Part shown: positions 7,294 to 11,952 of the stretch, piece by piece
How the letters are laid out: every line of letters starts with the position of its first letter
Position numbering within the stretch: position 1 is the first letter of the stretch
Source of the DNA: Paracoccaceae bacterium
GTDB taxonomy: Bacteria; Pseudomonadota; Alphaproteobacteria; Rhodobacterales; Rhodobacteraceae
Assembly: GCA_024742655.1 (NCBI GenBank)
Contig: JANSYB010000023.1
Location: forward strand, 1-11,952
Length of the DNA stretch: 11,952 nt
Direction of reading: 5' to 3'
Notes under the pieces: model-generated
What the model saw: only the letters and a program-made list of their open reading frames with translations
The model's database searches: none
What the model was told of the DNA's origin: nothing
Translations under genes and position numbers: made by a program

Positions 7294-7305
7294 GTGCCCG
7301 GGCAC
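7294..7305. promoter_or_regulatory. 12-bp perfect palindrome in the ftsB/aidB divergent region
   Basis: GTGCCCGGGCAC is a perfect, loop-less palindrome in the 138-bp gap (7252-7389) between the divergently read ftsB-like and aidB-like genes. Its position would suit a shared operator, but one palindrome of this length is weak evidence in DNA this rich in G and C. For the aidB side, TTGCTT at 7321-7326 is a possible -35 with only a poor -10 (TCAGTT, 7344-7349). Confidence 0.25.
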
Positions 7306-7389
7306 AATGGCACAGCCGGTTTGCTTTGTGAATCCCCTTTCGTTCAGTTCGCGTTAAGCGGTAGCATCGCGGCGTAAGGAGAATCTTTC

Positions 7390-9006
7390 ATGTCACAGGT
7401 GCCCCCCCGCGAAGATCTTCTGACCCATGATGTGGCCAATCAGCCGCCCGCGCGCGGTGATGTCGATTTGTGGGCGGATGATCCTGCGCTTAGGGATCAC
7501 GCCGGCGCGGCGGGGGCGGATACCGATCACCTGGCCCGGTATGGCGCGCAGATCGGGACCGCGCAGATGCAGGAGGCGGGCCGGCTTGCCAATCGGCATG
7601 ACCCGGAGGCGGTGCTGTTCGATGCCGGCGGGCGGCGTCTGGACGAAGTTCACTTTCACCCCGCCTACCACGATCTGATGCGGGCGGGGATTGGCGCGGG
7701 CTATGCCGCCCTTCCGTGGGAGGGGGCGTCGGGTGGTCATGCCAGCCACGCCGCGATGGTGTACCTGACCAGCCAGGTGGAGCCGGGCGTGTGCTGTCCG
7801 ATGACGATGACCTATGCCGCCGTGCCCGCGTTGCAGGCCGAACCGGGCCTGTTCGAGGCGTGGGTGCCCAAGCTGACCTCGCGGGCCTATGACGGCGCGG
7901 CAAAGCCGCTGGCGCGCAAACCGGGGGCCACGATGGGCATGGCGATGACCGAAAAGCAGGGCGGCTCGGACGTGCGGTCGAACACCACGCAGGCCTCGCC
8001 CGACGGCGAGGCGTGGCGGCTGCGCGGGCATAAATGGTTCTGCTCGGCGCCGATGTCGGACGGGTTCCTGACCCTGGCGCAAGCGCCCGGCGGGCTGACT
8101 TGTTTTCTGGTACCCCGCTGGCTTGAGGGGGAGCGCAACGCGGTCCGCATCCAGCGGCTCAAGGACAAACTGGGCAACCGGGCCAATGCCTCGGCCGAGA
8201 TCGAATATGCCGACGCGCTGGCCTGGCGCGTGGGCGAGGAGGGCGCGGGCGTGCGCACCATCATCGAGATGGTGCACCACACGCGGCTGGATACCGCGAT
8301 GGCGCCGGCCGGTCTGATGCGGGCCGCGTTGTCGCACGCGGCGCATTGGGCGCGCCACCGCACGGCGTTTCAGACCCAGTTGATCGACCAGCCGCTGATG
8401 CAGGCGGTTCTGGCCGATCTGGCGCTGGACTGGGAGGGGACGCTGGCGCTCGGGATGCATGTCGGCGGTTACTTTGACCGCAAGGGCGAGGCGGAGCGCG
8501 CCTATGCCCGGCTGTCGGTGGCGCTGGCCAAGTTCCTGGGCAACAAGCTGTGTCCGGCGCTGGTCTGCGAGGCGATGGAGTGCCTTGGCGGCATGGGCTA
8601 TGTCGAGGACACGCCCCTGCCGCTGCTCTACCGCGAGGCGCCGCTCAACGCGATCTGGGAAGGGTCTGGCAACGTGATCTGCCTCGATATCCTGCGCACC
8701 CTGCGCCGCGAGCCGCTGGCCGGCGAGGTGCTGAGCCGCGAACTGGGCGCGGTGGCCGGGCAGTACCGGCGCTATGACGCGGCGCTGAGCGCGCATATGC
8801 AGCGCTTTCCCAGGCTGCCGGACGAGGCGCAGGCGCGCTGGTATGCCGAAAGCCTGGCCAGCCTGCTGACCGCCTCGGTGCTGATCCGCACGGCACCACT
8901 GGCCGTGGCCGAGGCCTATGTGGCCACGCGCCTGGGCGGTGAGCGCGGGCGGGTGCCTGGCGCGGTCGGTGCCATCGACATGGGCGGTATCCTGTCGCGG
9001 CTGTGA
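7390..9006 (+). CDS. aidB: AidB-like acyl-CoA dehydrogenase family flavoprotein
   Basis: A 538-residue FAD protein of the AidB branch, close to the 541 residues of E. coli AidB and much longer than ordinary acyl-CoA dehydrogenases (about 380-400). Marks of this branch: LPWEGASGGHASHAAMVYLTSQ variants near 108-129, MGMAMTEKQGGSDVRSNTT (182-200), GHKWFCSAPMSDGFLTLAQ (213-231), LGNRANASAEIEY (261-273), and CLGGMGYVEDTPLPLLYREAPLNAIWEGSGN (398-428), where Glu424 is the equivalent of the catalytic-base position. A C-terminal domain of about 100 residues follows. E. coli AidB is induced by alkylation stress, shows isovaleryl-CoA dehydrogenase activity and binds DNA through its C-terminal domain. 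Here that domain has about 11 Arg and 10 acidic residues, so it is close to neutral and DNA binding is uncertain. AAGGAGA lies 7-10 bp before the start. No clear terminator follows. Confidence 0.93.
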   Translation: MSQVPPREDLLTHDVANQPPARGDVDLWADDPALRDHAGAAGADTDHLARYGAQIGTAQMQEAGRLANRHDPEAVLFDAGGRRLDEVHFHPAYHDLMRAGIGAGYAALPWEGASGGHASHAAMVYLTSQVEPGVCCPMTMTYAAVPALQAEPGLFEAWVPKLTSRAYDGAAKPLARKPGATMGMAMTEKQGGSDVRSNTTQASPDGEAWRLRGHKWFCSAPMSDGFLTLAQAPGGLTCFLVPRWLEGERNAVRIQRLKDKLGNRANASAEIEYADALAWRVGEEGAGVRTIIEMVHHTRLDTAMAPAGLMRAALSHAAHWARHRTAFQTQLIDQPLMQAVLADLALDWEGTLALGMHVGGYFDRKGEAERAYARLSVALAKFLGNKLCPALVCEAMECLGGMGYVEDTPLPLLYREAPLNAIWEGSGNVICLDILRTLRREPLAGEVLSRELGAVAGQYRRYDAALSAHMQRFPRLPDEAQARWYAESLASLLTASVLIRTAPLAVAEAYVATRLGGERGRVPGAVGAIDMGGILSRL

Positions 9007-9091
9007 AACTTTGGCGATTGGGGCAGCGTGGGCTTTTCAATTCGGGCCAAAGGCCCAATGATCGCAACAGGCAACCGGGGGACGGGGCGGT

Positions 9092-11952
9092 ATGAGTGAC
9101 GAACAGGTGTGCGCGCAAGGCTCGACCGCGCTGTGCTGGGTGCAGGGTCTTCTGACCGATTTTGGCGCCCTGACCCCGACAGCGCAGGTGACATGGGTGA
9201 TCACGCTTGGCGGGGCCGTGATCGGGGTGCTGTTCTTTCTGGGCAAACAGGTGATCCGGCGCCGCGCGGCGGATGCGCAGGGCGCTGATCCGGTCTCTGC
9301 CGCGCCCGTGCCCGCCGGGGGCGAGACGGGCCGGGCCGACCTCCTGCGCCTGATCGCGGAGGGCGAGGCGACGGTGGCCGAGGCCACGGAACTGGCCCGT
9401 GCGCTCTATGCCGCGAATGCCGGGGCCGGTGTTGAAACCGGGGAGGCGGGTAGTGGTCTGGACGCCATTGCGGACGGCGACGACGAACGGCGCAGTTTCA
9501 CCAGCATCGTCGCCGAACTGGCCACGTCCGAGACGCGATCTGACCGCGAGGTCGTGCTGCAATATGCCCGTGGCGATCATGGCTCGGCCATGGCCACGCT
9601 GGAGCGCCGCGCGGCCGAGGCGGGCCGCGAGGGCGCGCCGATCTGGCGCGAGGTGGCCGCACTGGCGCGCCCGCGCGATCACCGCAGGGCGATCGAGGCA
9701 TTGCGCAAGGTGGTGGCGCTGGACCCTTCTGACGTGGTGTCGATGTGCCGGCTGGCCCGTGTCCTGACGGAAACGGACGCCCCGCAGGAAGCCTCGGAAG
9801 TGGCGCAGCGCGCGTTGCTGGCCGCCCCCGATGCCCAGACCCGCGCGCGTGCCCTGATCCAGGTCAGCCGCGCGGAGGGCAGTCTTGGCCGGCTGGGAGA
9901 TGCCACCGCGTCGGCCCGGCGCGCGGTCGAGGAGGCCCGCGCCGCCGCCGCCGCCAACCCCGCCGACCGTGAATGCGCCCGGATGCTGGGCAATGCGTTC
10001 GAGCGTCTGGCCGCCACCCATTCCAGTGCCGGTGCATTGGTCGATGCCAGTGAGGGGGTCGACAATGCCATTCGTATCTACCGCGCGCTGCTGGACGATG
10101 ACGGCGAGGATGAGGATACGTTGCTGGAGCTGACGCATTGCCTGTTCTCAAGCGCGCATATCGCCAAGGAAATGGGCGATCTTCGGGCCGCTGTCGCGGT
10201 GTCGGAGGAGGCGCTGGCGCATGTGCGCGACGCCTCGGCACGCCATGACAGCAACCTGTGGCTGGCCAATGCCCATGCCGAGGCGCATATGCGCGCGGCC
10301 TTTCGCAAGGAGGATCTGGGAGCGACCGCGGAGGCGCAGGAACATTGCCGGCAGGCCGAGGCGCTGGCGCGCAGGACGACCGCCAAGGATGACAGTTTCG
10401 GCGCGGCGTGGCGCAACCTGATCTGGGCGCGCCTGTTGCAGGGCCGGATCCTGCGCAAGGCGGGCGATTTCGACGGTGAGGAGGCCATTCACGCCGAGGT
10501 TCTGCGCATGGCGCGCAAGAATGCCGAGGCCGGTACAGAGGCCGGCCGCGACCTGCTGGCCGTAGTACTGAGCGATATCGGTGACGCGGCACTGGAGGCC
10601 GGGGACACCGAACGCGCGGACGAGATGTTCGAGGAAAGCACGGCGATCTTTCGCGCCGTGGTCGAGGCGAACCCCACCGATATCGACGCGCGCAAACGTC
10701 TGGTGGGCGGCATTGCCAGGGTCGGCAACGTGGCCGTCAACAAGGGGGATTACGCCCGCTACCGCGAACTGGCCGAGGAAAACCACAGCGCCTGCCGGGA
10801 TCTGGTGGCCTCGAACCCCGGCGGGTGGGAGGCGCGCTCGTCGCTGGCCTATGCGCTGGATGCGCTGCGGGTTGCGGCCAATCTTCAGGAAAACGACGAG
10901 GAGGCGGATGATTTCGGCGCGCAGGGCATGGCGCTTTATGCCGAGCTTTCGGCCGCCAACCCCACCAGCATCGGAACCCGCGAGAACCATATCGACATCG
11001 TGCGCAACATGGCGCTGCAGAAGCTGCGGCACGGGCACATCGACGAGGCCGAAAAACTGGCGCAGGACAGCCTGTCCATGGCCGAGGCGCTGGCCGCTGA
11101 ACATCCCGACAATGCCAACACGGCGCGGTTTCTATGTATCACCGGCGATGCCAAGGCCAAGGTGCTGGCCGAACTGGGCGATTTCGATGGGGCCATGGCG
11201 CTGCGCGATCAGAATGTCGCGTCGATGCGCGCCGATGTCGAGGCCGCGCCGCAGGCGCACTGGCGGCGCCGCAACCTGATGCTGGAGCTGCAATCGCGCG
11301 CCGAGCTTTTGTCCTCGGTCGGGCGTCACGAGGCCGCGCTGACCGATATCGAGGAGGCCGAGACCTATCTGCGCACCGATGGCAACCAGGTGCCTTACCG
11401 CGACAAGGAACAACAGCTTGTCCTGCTCAATCGCCGGGCCTCTTACCTGAACGCGCTTGACCGCAAGGAGGAGGCGCATGCCGCCCAGGACCAGTCGCAT
11501 GAGATCGCCGGCGAACTGGTGGCCCGGCACGATACGCCAAACGCGCGGCGCAACTATGCCGCGGGTCTGGGCCAACTGGCCGCCCGCAGCCTGAATGACA
11601 ACGCCCTTGACGAGGCCGAGACGCGCATCGCCGATTACGAGGCCGCGATCGAAAAGGCGACGGTGGACCGGCGATATGCCCGTGGGGCCGGGGCGCATGC
11701 GCTGGAGTTGCGGTTCATCCTGGCGCAGAGGCGGGTCGATGCCACGACCCGGCGCGATGTGCTGCGCAAGATCGTGGCGCAGGCCGAGGAGGACGCGGCG
11801 ATGTACCCGCGGTCGCTGGATCGGCGGACCCATGCGCTGGACACCCGCGCGCGTCTGGCCGCACTTCTGGTCAACGAGGACTCCGCCGCCGCGCGCGAGG
11901 TCGTCGCCGGGATCGAGGAAGGGGCGCAGGCGCTGGCCCGAGATTTCCCCGA
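9092..11952 (+). CDS. Large membrane-anchored TPR-like repeat protein of unknown function, 3' end outside window
   Basis: The frame is open from the ATG at 9092 to the right edge, giving at least 953 residues with no stop. An in-frame TGA at 9059 and no other start codon between make 9092 the earliest start, though the upstream GGGGGACGGGGCGG is not a clean Shine-Dalgarno. Residues 1-32 are weakly polar. A single membrane segment (about 33-51, VTWVITLGGAVIGVLFFLG) is followed by KQVIRRR, predicting an outside N-terminus and a cytoplasmic remainder. From about 180 onward the protein is all alpha-helical, Ala/Glu/Arg-rich and repeat-like. A motif A-x-N/H/A-P with downstream Arg, Leu and Gly recurs with a strict 48-residue period: prolines at 528, 576, 624, 672, 720, 768 and 816. 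The helical hairpins resemble tetratricopeptide repeats, often protein-binding scaffolds. No catalytic domain is visible in the part present. I do not recognise a named family. A promoter in the 85-bp gap after aidB is not evident, so read-through is possible. Confidence 0.85.
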   Translation, partial: MSDEQVCAQGSTALCWVQGLLTDFGALTPTAQVTWVITLGGAVIGVLFFLGKQVIRRRAADAQGADPVSAAPVPAGGETGRADLLRLIAEGEATVAEATELARALYAANAGAGVETGEAGSGLDAIADGDDERRSFTSIVAELATSETRSDREVVLQYARGDHGSAMATLERRAAEAGREGAPIWREVAALARPRDHRRAIEALRKVVALDPSDVVSMCRLARVLTETDAPQEASEVAQRALLAAPDAQTRARALIQVSRAEGSLGRLGDATASARRAVEEARAAAAANPADRECARMLGNAFERLAATHSSAGALVDASEGVDNAIRIYRALLDDDGEDEDTLLELTHCLFSSAHIAKEMGDLRAAVAVSEEALAHVRDASARHDSNLWLANAHAEAHMRAAFRKEDLGATAEAQEHCRQAEALARRTTAKDDSFGAAWRNLIWARLLQGRILRKAGDFDGEEAIHAEVLRMARKNAEAGTEAGRDLLAVVLSDIGDAALEAGDTERADEMFEESTAIFRAVVEANPTDIDARKRLVGGIARVGNVAVNKGDYARYRELAEENHSACRDLVASNPGGWEARSSLAYALDALRVAANLQENDEEADDFGAQGMALYAELSAANPTSIGTRENHIDIVRNMALQKLRHGHIDEAEKLAQDSLSMAEALAAEHPDNANTARFLCITGDAKAKVLAELGDFDGAMALRDQNVASMRADVEAAPQAHWRRRNLMLELQSRAELLSSVGRHEAALTDIEEAETYLRTDGNQVPYRDKEQQLVLLNRRASYLNALDRKEEAHAAQDQSHEIAGELVARHDTPNARRNYAAGLGQLAARSLNDNALDEAETRIADYEAAIEKATVDRRYARGAGAHALELRFILAQRRVDATTRRDVLRKIVAQAEEDAAMYPRSLDRRTHALDTRARLAALLVNEDSAAAREVVAGIEEGAQALARDFP

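Noticed and set aside
7252..7305. N-terminal 18-residue extension of the ftsB-like protein starting at 7305
   Set aside because: The extension is polar and Gln/Arg-rich, lacks family resemblance, and its start codon falls on the palindrome in the intergenic region; the start at 7251 gives normal family length.
9044..9056. Small hairpin GGGCC-AAA-GGCCC after the aidB-like gene as a terminator
   Set aside because: The stem is only 5 bp with a 3-nt loop and no T-run follows on the plus strand, so it does not look like a working intrinsic terminator.
9942..9956. GCC run in the repeat protein as a microsatellite or repeat element
   Set aside because: It is five alanine codons in a helical Ala-rich stretch, expected in GC-rich coding DNA.
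8645..11104. Long minus-strand open frames (497 and 318 codons) opposite the repeat protein
   Set aside because: The plus-strand frame is continuous for 953 codons with regular repeats and codon bias typical of GC-rich coding DNA, so the minus frames are antisense shadows. Short plus-strand frames at 9399-9767 and 9745-10133 are out-of-frame shadows of the same gene.

Overview
The window is chromosomal DNA from a high-GC alphaproteobacterium, most likely a member of the Rhodobacteraceae (Roseobacter/Rhodobacter group). Three things point there. The left edge holds the C-terminal end of a gene-transfer-agent (GTA) tail/host-specificity protein. The pyruvate dehydrogenase operon has the alphaproteobacterial arrangement, with a lipoyl domain fused to E1-beta. 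An ftsB-like gene lies directly upstream of pdhA. Organism and family calls are from reading the sequence only; no search was run.

Layout, left to right. 1-439 (+): 3' end of the GTA gene. 448-786 (-): small DksA/TraR-type zinc-finger regulator, convergent with the GTA gene and divergent from the next gene. 874-1680 (+): cysE, serine O-acetyltransferase. 1724-2926 (+): polytopic permease of the ArsP/DUF318 type, probably co-transcribed with cysE. 2927-3084: convergent gap with a GC-rich hairpin. 6802 down to 3085 (-): pdhA-pdhB-pdhC, encoding E1-alpha, lipoyl-E1-beta and E2 of pyruvate dehydrogenase. Its leader carries a perfect A/T-rich inverted repeat over the likely -10 box, and the 2927-3084 hairpin followed by a T-run is its likely terminator. 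6952-7251 (-): ftsB-like division protein. 7390-9006 (+): aidB-like acyl-CoA dehydrogenase. 9092 to the right edge (+): at least 953 codons of a membrane-anchored helical-repeat protein that I cannot assign to a named family.

How the genes fit together. The pdh operon converts pyruvate to acetyl-CoA; its E3 (lpd) is not in the window. Both pdhB and pdhC carry a lipoyl domain, and these two domains are almost identical in protein but differ at many silent sites. CysE makes O-acetylserine for cysteine synthesis. The remaining genes are housekeeping or stress-related and not obviously linked.

The least explained part is the last gene. It has one N-terminal membrane segment followed by a solenoid in which a proline recurs every 48 residues seven times in a row. 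Its C-terminus lies outside the window. I see no CRISPR array, insertion sequence, tRNA or rRNA gene. No gap between genes exceeds 160 bp.
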